DNA of 64,000 bases from Gymnopus androsaceus JB14 (lineage: Eukaryota; Basidiomycota; Agaricomycetes; Agaricales; Omphalotaceae), in contig ML769634.1 in the NCBI GenBank assembly GCA_009733575.1, forward strand, positions 1 through 64,000, given 5' to 3'. The position numbers and the translations under genes are program-made. A model generated the notes under the pieces. The model worked only from the letters and a program-made list of their open reading frames with translations, did no database searches and was not told the DNA's origin. This document shows positions 21,360 to 32,621 of this stretch, in pieces (within the stretch, counting starts at the first letter, position 1; each line of letters opens with the position of its first letter).

Positions 21360-24300
21360 GAGTTGAGCCAGTCGTTGATTCGATAATTATAGCTAGGATA
21401 TATGGCCAATATTTTGATGGATTTGCGTGACAGGCTTTCTATCCGTGACTGGATTCAATTCCTGGAGCAAAGCATGCAGTACATACCACACTGGAATGAG
21501 ATCCTGTGGCCGGACTTTGGGAGCTTAATTCATGGAGATAGCTATCGATGATGAAAGTGAGTATATCGAGCTCAACTATCATTCTCGCAAAACTTGGACT
21601 TGAGCTTAATGATATTGCGAGTCCTAAAAGGAGCAGAAAAGCACTGCAATTTGGCCACCGAGGTTCGAACCCAGCAAAGCGTCGTTGGGTCCTGTAGGCA
21701 CATAGATATGCCTCCAGTCCTGCACTATGGTATATATCCAGATGAGTGTCTCTATTTAATTGTCATTGAAAAAGAAGAGTTCGTAAAGATAAAAACGAAC
21801 ATTTTATTCCCTTCCATCTTTAAACACAATAGCATCGCCTTCAGAAGGCCATCCAAATCGGATAAGGGCCAGTTGGCTATAGCAGGTGCAATTTTACGAA
21901 ATTCCATGCCACCAACCTCCCTCATAGTCAAACAAAATGCCCGTGTACGAATTGACAGAATGTATACAGGGCTAAGCCAATGTTTCAATACATTGGACAT
22001 GATCATACAATTAAAGAGAGAACGTACCTTGATAGCTCCAGGATATCACCGTGACCATAAACCAAGTTCAGATATGTGGACCATTGATGATTTGGATTTT
22101 GTGCAAAATATGCAATGCTTGAGCGAATAGAAGTTAATACGTCGCTCCTGAATAGTTCATTGGATGACGGCAATGCAACGTCATCCTTGAGAGATAAGAT
22201 TTTGTGTAGTCGAGCGATAGGCAGATGGGCAATGACAGGATCCAATTTCTTGAGTAATGCGATCAGCACTAATTCCGCTCGAGCAATGGGCAGATAGTCA
22301 TTGACAGGATCCAATTTCTTGAGCAGCGCAATCAGCACCAATTCCGCCCAAAGCAGCTCCCTCGACCAAGGCGCTTTTGGCTTCAAGAAACTGGGATAAA
22401 TTTGGGTCATGAATGTGACTAGGTCGAGCTCAATGGCCACTAGTCTCGAGAATGCTGAGCTGTGGCTCAAAGAGATTACCAGTCCCATAAACATCAGGAA
22501 AGCGACACAGAGATCAGATTTTGATAAATCTCGTGATCCATAGGGCAATCTGGTTCTGTAGGCATCCAATCCCCCAACACAGTACTGTGCTGGCAGAGCG
22601 TTGCTTGCACTTGATCCTTCTAGAATACTGGTGACTGTCAGTAATACATGGACAAGAATTTCACAGAAACTAAATACCCTTCCGGCTGTAGACATAACAT
22701 CATTGCCTTCAAAAGATCATGCGACAAGGACACATCCCAGTTAACAACAGCAGCTGCAAGATCCTCAAACTCCATCCCACCAACTTCCCCCATAATCAAA
22801 CGAAATGCCCGTGTACGAATCAACAGACTGTAGGGAGGGCTAACCCAATTTTTGAATATGTTGAACATGATCAAACATTAAAGAGAGAACATACCGTGAC
22901 AGCTCCAGGATATCACTATAAACTGATTTCGGATGACTCCTATATGAAGGAATCTGAGGAACGTGAATTTGGATGAAGAAGAACCTCTGCCTGAGCCAAT
23001 AAATGGTTTGAATTCCGTAGGTATGCAATGCTTGAGCGAATAGAAGCCAATGCATCAATCCCTGAGGTTACAGATAGTTCATTGGATGACAGCAATGCAA
23101 TATCCTTTGTTGTAGTGAGAGATAGGGCTTTGTATAATTGAGCAATAGGAAGATAGTCATTGGGATCCAATTTCTTGAGCAACACCCTCAACACCAATTC
23201 CGCCCGAAGTGGCTCCCCTGACAAAGGCATTTTTGGCTTCAAGAAACTGGGATAAATTTGGGTCATGAATGTGACTAGGTCGAGCTCAATGGCCACTAGT
23301 CTCGAGAATGAGCTGTGGCTCAAAGAGATTACCAGCCCCAGAAACATCAGGAAAGCAACACAGAGGTCAGATTTTGATAAATTTCCCGATCCATAGGGCA
23401 ATCTGGTCTTGTAGGTATCTAATCCTGCACCATAGTATTGTGCTGGTAAAGTGCTTGCTTCTGGATTACTGGTAACCGTCAGTAGGACACGGAGGAGAAT
23501 TTCACAGAAACTAAATACCCTTCTGACTGTAAACAGAACATAATCGCCTTCAAAAGATCATATGACAATGACACATCCCAGTCGACAACAGCAGCTGCAA
23601 GATCCTCAAACTCCATCCCACCAACTTCCCCCATAATCAAGGAAAATGCCCGTGTACGAATCGATAGACTGTATGGAGAGCTAACTCAATTTTTGAATAT
23701 GTTGAGCATGATCACACATTAAAGAGAGAACATACCGTGACAGCTCCAGGATAGATTTCAGATGACTATGTCTAAGATCCCTGGAATGGTAATTTGGACC
23801 CTGACCAAGAACAACCTCTGCCTGAGCCATTGCATTTTGTAGATATGCAATGTTTAAGCGAATAGAAGCCAATAAGTCGCTCTCTGAGGTTGTGGATAGT
23901 TCATTGGATGACGGTGATGCAATATCTGTTGTGGTGAGAGATAAGATTTTGTTTAATCGAGTGACGGGCAGATAGTCATTGACAGGATCTAATTTCTTGA
24001 GCAACACCCTCAACACCAATTTCACCCGAAGCGGCTCCCCTGACAAAGGCATTTTTGGCTTCAAGAAACTGGGATAAATTTGGGTCATGAATGTGACTAG
24101 GTCGAGCTCAATGGCCACTAGTCTCGAGAATGCTGAGCTGCAGCTCAAAGAGATTCCCAGTCCCATAAACATCAGGAAAGCAACACAGAGGTCAGATTTT
24201 GATAAATCTCCCGATCTATATGGTAATCTGGTTTTGTAGGCATCCAATCCTGCAGCATAGTATTGTGCTGGTAAAGTGTTGCTTGCAATTGATTCTTCTA

Positions 24301-26505
24301 GAATACTGGTGACTGTCAGTAATGTGGACAAGAATTTCATAGAAACTAAATACCCTTCCGGCTGTAGACATAACATCATTGCCTTCAAAAGATCATGCGA
24401 CAAGGACACATCCCAGTTAGCAACAGCATCTGCAAGATCCTCGAACTCCATCCCACCAACTTCCCCCATAATCAAACGAAATGCCCGTGTACGAATCAAC
24501 AGACTGTAGGGAGGGCTAACCCAATTTTTGAATATGTTGAACATACTCAAACATTAAAGAGAGAACATACCGTGACAGCTCCAGGATATCACTATAAACT
24601 GATTTCAGATGACTCCTATATGAAGGAATCTGGGAACGTGAATTTGGATGAAGAAGAGCCTCTGCCTGAGCCAATAAATGGTTTGAATTCCGTAGGTATG
24701 CAATGCTTGAGCGAATAGAAGCCAATGCATCAATCCCTGAGGTTACAGATAGTTCATTGGATGACAGCAATGCAATATCCTTTGTTGTAGTGAGAGATAG
24801 GGCTTTGTATAATTGAGCAATAGGAAGATAGTCATTGGGATCCAATTTCTTGAGCAACACCCTCAACACCAATTCCGCCCGAAGTGGCTCCCCTGACAAA
24901 GGCATTTTTGGCTTCAAGAAACTGGGATAAATTTGGGTCATGAATGTGGCTAGGTCGAGCTCAATGGCCACTAGTCTCGAGAATGAGCTGCGGCTCAAAG
25001 AGATTACCAGCCCCAGAAACATCAGGAAAGCAACACAGAGGTCAGATTTTGATAAATTTCCCGATCCATAGGGCAATCTGGTCTTGTAGGTATCTAATCC
25101 TGCACCATAGTATTGTGCTGGTAAAGTGCTTGCTTCTGGATTACTGGTAACCGTCAGTAGGACATGGAGGAGAATTTCACAGAAACTAAATACCCTTCTG
25201 ACTGTAAACAGAACATAATCGCCTTCAAAAGATCATATGACAATGACACATCCCAGTCGACAACAGCAGCTGCAAGATCCTCAAACTCCATCCCACCAAC
25301 TTCCCCCATAATCAAGGAAAATGCCCGTGTACGAATCGATAGACTGTATGGAGAGCTAACTCAATTTTTGAATATGTTGAGCATGATCACACATTAAAGA
25401 GAGAACATACCGTGACAGCTCCAGGATAGATTTCAGATGACTATGTCTAAGATCCCTGGAATGGTAATTTGGACCCTGACCAAGAACAACCTCTGCCTGA
25501 GCCATTGCATTTTGTAGATATGCAATGTTTAAGCGAATAGAAGCCAATAAGTCGCTCTCTGAGGTTGTGGATAGTTCATTGGATGACGGTGATGCAATAT
25601 CTGTTGTGGTGAGAGATAAGATTTTGTTTAATCGAGTGACGGGCAGATAGTCATTGACAGGATCTAATTTCTTGAGCAACACCCTCAACACCAATTTCGC
25701 CCGAAGCGGCTCCCTTGACAAAGGCGTTTTTGGCTCCACTAAACCAGGGTAGATTTGGGCCATGAACGTGACTAGGTCGAGCTCAACAGCTACTAGTTTC
25801 GAGAAGGATGGCCTGCGGCTCGAAGAGATTACCAGCCCCATAAACATCAGGAAAGCGACACAGAGGTCAGATTTTGATAAATCTTCCGAACCATATGGTA
25901 ATCTGGTTTTGTATGCATCCAATCCTGCAGCATAGTATTGTGCCGGAAAAGTGCTGTTTGTACTTGATCCGTCGAGATCACTGGTGATTGTCAGTAAGAA
26001 ATGGAGGAGAATTTCACAGAAAGTAAAGTACCCTTCTGACTGTAAACAAAACATAACTGCCTTCAAGAGATCATACGACAAGGATACATCCCAGTTGACA
26101 ATAGCAGCTGCAAGATGCTCAAACTCCATCCCACCAATTTCCCCCATAACCAAACGAAATGCCCGCGTACAAAGTGATAGGCTGTATAAAGGCCTGCGCC
26201 AAAGGTGCTGATTCAGGAAACATTTTTTCGGTAAACGGGTGAACATACCGTGAAAGCTCTAGCAGATCATTGTAAAGATCCTTGGGCGACTCTTTGGTCA
26301 ACTTTTCAAGCCTTTTATGTGTGAGAACGCCTTCAATCTGAGCCAGTCTTCGACGAATCAGGATGGCATCCACTCCGTAAACTACCACGGACCCCAAACG
26401 TTTGATCGCTTTTCCAGACGTAGAACCAAGCCCTGGAATGGTGGAGGTAGAAGTTGCAGTAGCGGTCAAGAGACTGCTGGTTTCGGAGAAGCCATGTTCG
26501 CTCAT
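21360..26505 (-). pseudogene. Cassette-exon gene, locus 2 (N, five A-B cassettes, terminal A-B)
   Basis: The largest member of the unrecognised family. Exons: N 26505-26249; A1 26193-26032, B1 25980-25411; A2 25355-25194, B2 25143-24571; A3 24515-24354, B3 24305-23736; A4 23680-23519, B4 23468-22895; A5 22839-22678, B5 22627-22028; terminal A 21971-21801; terminal B from 21751. All five A exons are 162 nt; B exons are 570, 573, 570, 574 and 600 nt; all borders are phase 2. A has CTRAFRLVMGEIGGMEF; B has SKSDLCVAFLMFMGL and KKLDPVNDYLP, and ends LELSR. B4 carries one extra base near 22960, stopping translation after about 1048 residues; terminal B is also frame-shifted. Cassettes 2-3 and 4-5 are recent tandem copies. 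No known domain recognised; the hydrophobic stretch could be a membrane or buried helix. Confidence 0.75.
22640..25715 (-). repeat. Two-cassette tandem duplication, offset 1675 bp
   Basis: About 22640-24040 is nearly identical to 24310-25715, offset 1675 bp, i.e. two cassettes. Examples are the shared 'cgcccgaagtggctcccctg' at 23201 and 24876 and the block encoding QNAMAQAEVVLGQGPNYHSR in both B1 and B3. Identity falls off beyond these limits. Confidence 0.85.
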
Positions 26506-26529
26506 CGTTGCAGGGCACAAATGAGGCTT

Positions 26530-27670
26530 TGCTCGATATCTAAAGAGTTTAAAAACTCACGAAACACAGCCAACATCAGATCTGGGGTTCGTTTCTAGTG
26601 CATTTTGTTCTTTTCACAGCTTTGTGTCCTGCAATGGCAATCGTAAGGGAGACTCGGGAAGATTAGAGTGAATGGAGATTAAGACCCCAGAATCTCCACT
26701 AAGACTTAGTCCAGAATAGCGTACTCTAGTGTACTTGAAACCGGCACGTCAGTGCTGAACCGAAATTTTTGAGTGTGAAGCACCTCGAGAAGCAGAGTAC
26801 CTTGTGCAGCGTATACGTCCAAACTTGGCTCAGGACATGAATGTGGACGTTTCGACACACAGTCCGAGTTACTGTGGATTACTGCGGGTTGCTGTACACC
26901 AATATAATCCACAGCAGCCACAGAGCTGTAGAACTCGTATGCTCATTAGCTGCGTCGGCTTATGGCCCCATATCCTGAGATGTCAGAATTCTACTGGAAG
27001 ATATCAGAGCGAAGCACCTATACAAGTAGAGGAGGGCAATGACTCTAGTTGTCCGGGATTGACTTGATTTAGGATATCTCTACCAATTCGCCCGTGGCTG
27101 TAGCTCGTATACGCAGGCGTCAAGAAATGATACAACACGGGATTATGTACAACTACGTATTACTATGATACGATAGATCATGAGTGAGAAGTGTTTGTGT
27201 GGATGGATGGAGAATGCAGTACAGAACAGTACAGATTGATGCTTGCGGAGACCAAGATAGAGTACATACATACAACAAAAAAAGAAAGAAGGCCTGTGAT
27301 GACGGCGATGCAACGGATGCGTGAAATGCGATACTATGCGAGTGTGATGACCATGATAATGCGAGGTAAGGTAAGGGAAGGAATCCCGGAAGGCTGAATA
27401 TGATCAATGAAAGTACCTTGAAGGATAAGGAGGAAGACTCGGAGGTGCTGGGATAGGGAAGGATTATGCATGTATGTATGTCTGAGCGAAGAAATGAATA
27501 AAACACGACGACGTGGGTTGGAGTGGTATATCGTTCCAAAGCCACCGTAGAGTGATCAGCAAAGTTCAATGCGAATGAGCACGCTAATGCATCAACAATG
27601 CAGTGAAAGCATACCATGAGGGAAAAAGATAGAAATCGGTTCCCTACCGTGGCAAGTCCCGACCGCCGTC
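26530..27670. other. 5' flank of locus 2, then duplicated Nudix 3' flank
   Basis: The first 150 bases match the 5' flanks of the other cassette loci ('cattttgttcttttcacagctttgtgtcctgcaatggca'-type sequence in all). From 27108 to 27600 it matches 16216-16720. No gene is supported. The long hydrophobic minus-strand ORF at 27153-27617 is not frame-conserved with its homologue. Confidence 0.45.
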
Positions 27671-27679
27671 TTCTCCATC

Positions 27680-28497
27680 TTAATCTCCAAGCGAAACATT
27701 CCCCATACTCGCTTCTAGTCCTGCGTTCAGCATGTGCGACGGGTCAGAGAGTTCCATCTCCCTCTCCCTCAGATACTCCAAATGTGCCGTCCACACATGT
27801 TGTGCATACCTAACAACATTCGCTTCCGGTTTAGGAAGGCATGCGAGTGCTTCTTCGAATGTGACGATGTAGGATTTGTAGTTCTGTTCGTCGGGCATGC
27901 CGGTGTTTTCGTGGTGGATCTAAGTGGATTCTTCGTATGGAAGGAGGAAAGGAAAGGTAAAGAATGAATTCACCGCATTCTCCTCAATCTGACCCATAAA
28001 CCACGAAATAAAATACTCTCCTCCACTATCGACCACTTTTCCATTACGCACTCGAGGTTCCCAGGTCATCACGGTCATATAGAACGGTTCGGTGTCTGGT
28101 CTTGTTACTGCTAGAGGATCCGCTGGAGACGGAGGTTGATGCGTGTATTTGTACAAGGGCAGGAAAGAGACTTGATACCCGGACTATAGTGCATCGGATA
28201 AAGGAAATTAGGATTAGAGAGAAGGATTCGTCGCATACCTCCTCATAGGCTTCCCTAACTGCCGCCTCCTGCAGCGTCTCGCCCGAAATCCTTCCTCCCT
28301 CTCGGCAAAAACACGTACTTCTTCTTCGTATCATACACAACAACGACCTTGTTTGTAGAAGGTTGAATAATAACCATGCCTACTCCGACCATGAAATCTT
28401 CACAGGCGTAGCCACTGCTACGGATTGCGGGTGAGCTCCATTGGGAGAATCGAAGTGGGGGTGGAGAGGAGCGGCGAGGACGCAGGCGATTGAACAT
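27680..28497 (-). pseudogene. Nudix hydrolase, copy B (one extra base in the Nudix box)
   Basis: Exons from ATG 28497 (another in frame at 28515) to 28239, 28183-27974 and 27919-27680, with introns of 55 and 54 nt. Residues run MFNRLRPRR..., VGVGMVIIQPSTNKVVVVYDTKKKYVFLP, the Nudix box split over the first intron (…REAYEE / SGYQVSFLPLY), then FYMTVMTWEPRVR and a C-terminal part ending GNVSLGD. Compared with copy A, one extra C lies inside the Nudix box (near 28290), so GRKDF continues as GRDAAGGGS and stops. Apart from that base the gene would be complete, so this is either a very young lesion or a sequencing error. Confidence 0.8.
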
Positions 28498-28772
28498 GGT
28501 GAAGAAGAAGCTCAAGAAGGGATGATGGCGTCAGTGAGAGAGGATGATGATGGCGTTTGAACTTGTGCGCCACGTTACCCCGCACGGAAGCATTATTGCT
28601 TAGCGCTTACTATTGAGCCGTCTCTGCTACGTCTGACCGAGAAGATCAAGAGAAGGAAGGTCAAGTACTCGGAGGGAAATCATGACTTCAGCGTCACAGC
28701 TTGTAGTATTAAAATTTCCTCAAGAAACGCGTTACGCCAGATACGATATAAATAGTAGTGAACCAAAGGCCA

Positions 28773-30256
28773 TTATATAAAGAACGTGGTGCACGAATGT
28801 TTTTGAGATATGTATGTCGCCATATAGATTTGCCTCGGCTCGGAGGAAGGCATCATGGTCATATCTTCCCGCGCATCAGTCCAGCCTCGAAAAGCCCAAA
28901 ATCGATCCACACCACTGTCCTGCTCTTCAATGTAAAACGCCTCAATAGAGGGGACTTCGCGCGCAATACGGGATGTGTGCTGAATCATCGCAGCTTCAGT
29001 TTTATCGGGACCTGGGATTGGGACCCGGAGACAACGATCTGCAGGCGATGGATATCCTAGTTCCAGATGCTGGAAACAGAAGCGCAAGGTTAGGACTTGA
29101 AGTGAAGAAAAAGGGCGGAGGAAAGTGATCAGTTCGTCCTGGAAAATAATCAGTGCGAATTCAAAGAGAGAAGAGTACACAGACATACTATATGGCCGCA
29201 TCCGCGCTCGAGAGTCAAAGTAGAGATCCGGGGAAACACAGAATGCACAATAGGCAGAACAAGACTGTCCGCAACCTGCCTTAGATGTAATCCAGTAACC
29301 TCCCAATCGCCAGTCATGTCTGTAGCTGACGTAGAAGGAATTGATCGAGTACAGAAAACCCTTGGATCCGTACAGCGTTGTAAACGCCCTGTTCGCGGAG
29401 TGCCTCAAATAGTGGCTGGATGAAAGGAATCGTGTTACTGGATCTCAGATAATCAAAACTATCTGTGAAGCTGATTTTCTTGAGGGATGGATGTGCATGA
29501 GTGAATCCAGGAAGCCATGAAAAAGACGAAGTCCTCGTCAGCTGCACCTCAATCTCGCAAAGGCCATTGAATTTCTGCATTCCGGAATAATCGTCCATGT
29601 GAATCCATGGCGAATGATAAGACTCCTCATTTGCATGCCGCAAGCCAGATGCCCATTAAGATGTTCACCATAGACTATAGCGTCCGCAAAGATGAACTTC
29701 TCCAGGTCTAAGGAGCACGATGTCTCGGGTAATTGCGCGAATGAAGTAATAACGACGGCTTTAACGGAGTGGCGATTCAAGGCGGCGAGGAATGACATAT
29801 CGATACAAAAGCTCACACTGAGCTGCGACAGATCTTTGAGGTAGCACAGGAGATGCTTTATCACGTTCGTAGTGTTGGTAAGTGTTACTCCCAATACTCG
29901 GATCCGATACATGCAGCGATCTAAGTACAATCAGACTGGTCAGTCGACGACCTTTGAATGATTCAGCTTGAGGAAATCTAGCACACCTAATAGATCGCTG
30001 CAAAGGAAGCATTCAAGATACATTGATCTTGAAACATCTTCAGGTCTTCAGCTCCATTGTATTTTGATGTACGAGAAGAGAAATGGCAAGGAAATTCGTC
30101 GAAATTGGTGGCAAGCGACAGAGAAGGAGAAAAGCTCAGTTGGTCGCGTTCTTCCAGCGTAAACGGAAGAGATTGCGTTCTACAAATTCGGTGATTATAG
30201 GCGAGCGATTCAACCACAGAGTGAAGGATCTCTTCAGGTAAAATCGATTTGGACAT
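28773..30256 (-). pseudogene. F-box protein, copy 4 (several frameshifts)
   Basis: ATG at 30256 and SILPEEILHSVVESLAYN as in other copies, then an extra base (near 30197) shifts the frame, a second extra base follows near 30150, and further shifts lie near 29600 and 29345, so the family sequence is found in turn in three frames. The two intron positions are kept. The C-terminal exon is in frame by itself and ends MATYISQKHSCTTFFI like copy 3, which identifies copy 3 as its closest relative. Confidence 0.8.
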
Positions 30257-30592
30257 GGTGGTTTGGAGACAGGTTGGGTCACTTCCACGTGATCGTTTCT
30301 TACGAAATTGAGCATCATCTATCGTAGTATCTACGATTACACTATACACAGGGTCGACACAGGGGATGGTAAGAGTAAGTAGAATACTGATCGAGAACAG
30401 TCCAAGTTTCGACTTGAAAGTTCGATCCTTTTCCTCCTCATTTCGGTTCTACGTCCTTTGGTTGTCCTCTAATGATGTGCGTATCTGCGTAGCTCTATAT
30501 GCTAAATTAGAATACTCGACGATCACGAAGGCCTGAAGGTGCGAATTGAGATGGGAGGGAGTTTTGGCGTAGTATTTTACAGATGGAGACAA

Positions 30593-31290
30593 TTAGCATG
30601 AGCTGGTCAAATCGTCAATATTCGACCATCGGTTCATGAAGGTATCCAAGTCTACAAGCTCGGGCCCAGACTCAACGAGCGATGAAGGACGTGAGCGGAG
30701 AACGTTGATGCAGCGAGGTGTGCATTGATCAATTCTGGACTCTGACGTTCGAATTCTCTGGTGTGCTTCACCATGGTTCGTCCTCTTCGCAAAGTACGAG
30801 CCATTTGTTCGTTTTAACCATACGGAAGACACGCGAGGTGCTATTCTGAATACTTTATGCAGTCGAGAAAGACCCGGAGTCACTGGATGAAAAGGCGGAT
30901 GGGCGTAAATCTTCGCATAAGTTTCGAGTATCGAGATTTTTTGAAGCGGATGTTTGGGTGTGCTGCAGATATGCGGAAACTCATCAGCTACAGGAGAAAA
31001 ATGGAGATACACGATACGCACCTGGTAGCACGTAGTATCTTCCGAATCGACATCCATGAGCATCAATCTTCCTCAGTAACAATGAGATCGTTTCCAAAAT
31101 ACGCAAAGATCATCGTGAAAGGGCGGGATTGAAGGTTTGTCCAAAGGAATTCGCGACTTGGAATGATGGTACCACGTATATTAGGACCACCGACACGACA
31201 CAAGCGCATCCCGAGCGCGATTGAAAGGCCAGGCTAACGATTGTTCGATGGTAAAAGCGTTGAACATACTCGTTCATTGAATCTTGAAGG
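30593..31290 (-). pseudogene. Decayed gene upstream of F-box 4 (copy b)
   Basis: The best preserved 3' half reads HPLQKISILETYAKIYAHPPFHP, then after a shift RVFRMV-type sequence, and ends VESGPELVDLDTFMNRWSNIDDL. The conserved FAYSGNDLIVTEEDY block is here FAYFGNDLIVTEED then broken. The family is not recognised. It is head-to-head with the broken gene at 31449-32160. Confidence 0.5.
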
Positions 31291-31448
31291 CCAGAGCTAC
31301 TCGGTATCCGGCGCTCTGCATCTGGGACAGAAAGCTTGGGCGAGATTACGAGTATTTGATCTAAAGCAAATATTCACGAATCACTGCGGGTTTCCGCGAT
31401 TCAATGAACCAAGCAAGCTCACCAACGACGTAGATCACTGAAGAAAAA

Positions 31449-32160
31449 GGTGGGCGCTTATCACGCCAAGGTTTTATTGCCGCAGCATTTTCCCACAGCT
31501 GTTTATCTTTCTTCCACGATTGAGACCTATCGACATCGACGGCGTCCTCTAAGATGCTTGCTGCCTTCCTGCAAGTGTAGCTCGCTGGGATATCGTTGTA
31601 TTACTGTTGGCCTGTCTTTGATCTATATGAAAGGCTGCTGGTGACGTCCTGTAGAACTTGGCCAACGATTCCGAATTCTTTCATCATGATTCGCTGGATA
31701 AATTTCTGCACTCGACTGGTCATTGTATAGCTTCAAAGACATATGGCAACAGAGCTTACACCGATCCAACGCTGCTCCACTTGGGGGGACTTCTTACAGT
31801 CGATGCACGAGGGATCACGAAGTCCATCGTTGGCAATTTTTCAATAAACTGTACGCTTCCTTTGAGGAAGTTTTCTCTTGAAAGGCTGGGCTGACGCTTT
31901 TATGGTACGCCTCTTAGTTTACAATTCTACTGCATTCTGACTTGTTTCATGACAGCAGATATGAAAACTTCCAAATCTGCAGTGGCACATCTGTTTCCGG
32001 CGTTCCTGATCAGGAACCCATACACTATATACATTCTAATGCCTCTTCACCAGGCCAGATTTTCCGAACACGATTGAAAGGTTGGTGGTCTACAGTCTTG
32101 AACGCCAAAGCTACTCGGTGTGAATATTACGGTTATGGTTTCTGCGTTTCGACTAATTAA
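31449..32160 (+). pseudogene. Decayed gene e, second copy
   Basis: Homologous to the minus strand of 3210-2456. Readable pieces are FFHHDSLDKFLHSTGHCIA, AYTDPTLLHLGGLLTVDARG, SIVGNFSINCTLPLRKFSLERL and, in another frame after an intron-like gap, VPDQEPIHYIHSNASS. Stops and frame shifts separate them. No known domain recognised. Confidence 0.45.
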
Positions 32161-32172
32161 TGTAACGCATAA

Positions 32173-32480
32173 TCACACTACTCCGATATCCGGTGGATCA
32201 AAAACCCTCAGAAGTGGAAGTGAACCTCTGAAGCTGAAGCACGCGCGCAGTGGAATGAATGGCTCGCTCACCTCATAAGCCTCCCTAGCCGCCGCCGCCT
32301 CCTGCAACGTGTCCCCAAATCCTTCCTTCCTCTCGGCAAAATCATGGAACTCTTCTCGTGGCAATCACCCGAAAGTTGTATAACAACCAAGGCCGTGCCT
32401 ACGCCGACAATGAAAGCTTGACAGGCGTAGCCCTTGCTACGGATGGCGGAAGAGCTCCATTAGGGAGATTGTGCAGATCA
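32173..32480 (-). pseudogene. Nudix hydrolase, copy C (remnant)
   Basis: Only the Nudix box surroundings survive: FGDTLQEAAAAREAYE in one frame, preceded on the same strand by a scrambled version of the VGVGMVII...LP region. An extra codon's worth of 'gcggcggcg' expands the Ala run. The intron after EAYE is recognisable. Both ends are lost. Confidence 0.6.
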
Positions 32481-32621
32481 ACCTCGGTAGTTTTGATGGC
32501 ATGCCCAGCCAATGCCCAGCAAGACAGCTGTACTGTGTACATATGCCAATACATTGACCAAACTATATAAGATGAATGCCACACCGTCGAAGGTTGCTGT
32601 CTTCACCCCCATCGTTTCTCA

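Larger units (their letters stand above)
27108..30330 (-). repeat. Duplicated block: Nudix + F-box (block B)
   Basis: Counterpart of 16216-18960 in the same orientation. It has the full-length Nudix gene but a heavily frame-shifted F-box gene, the reverse of block A. Confidence 0.8.
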
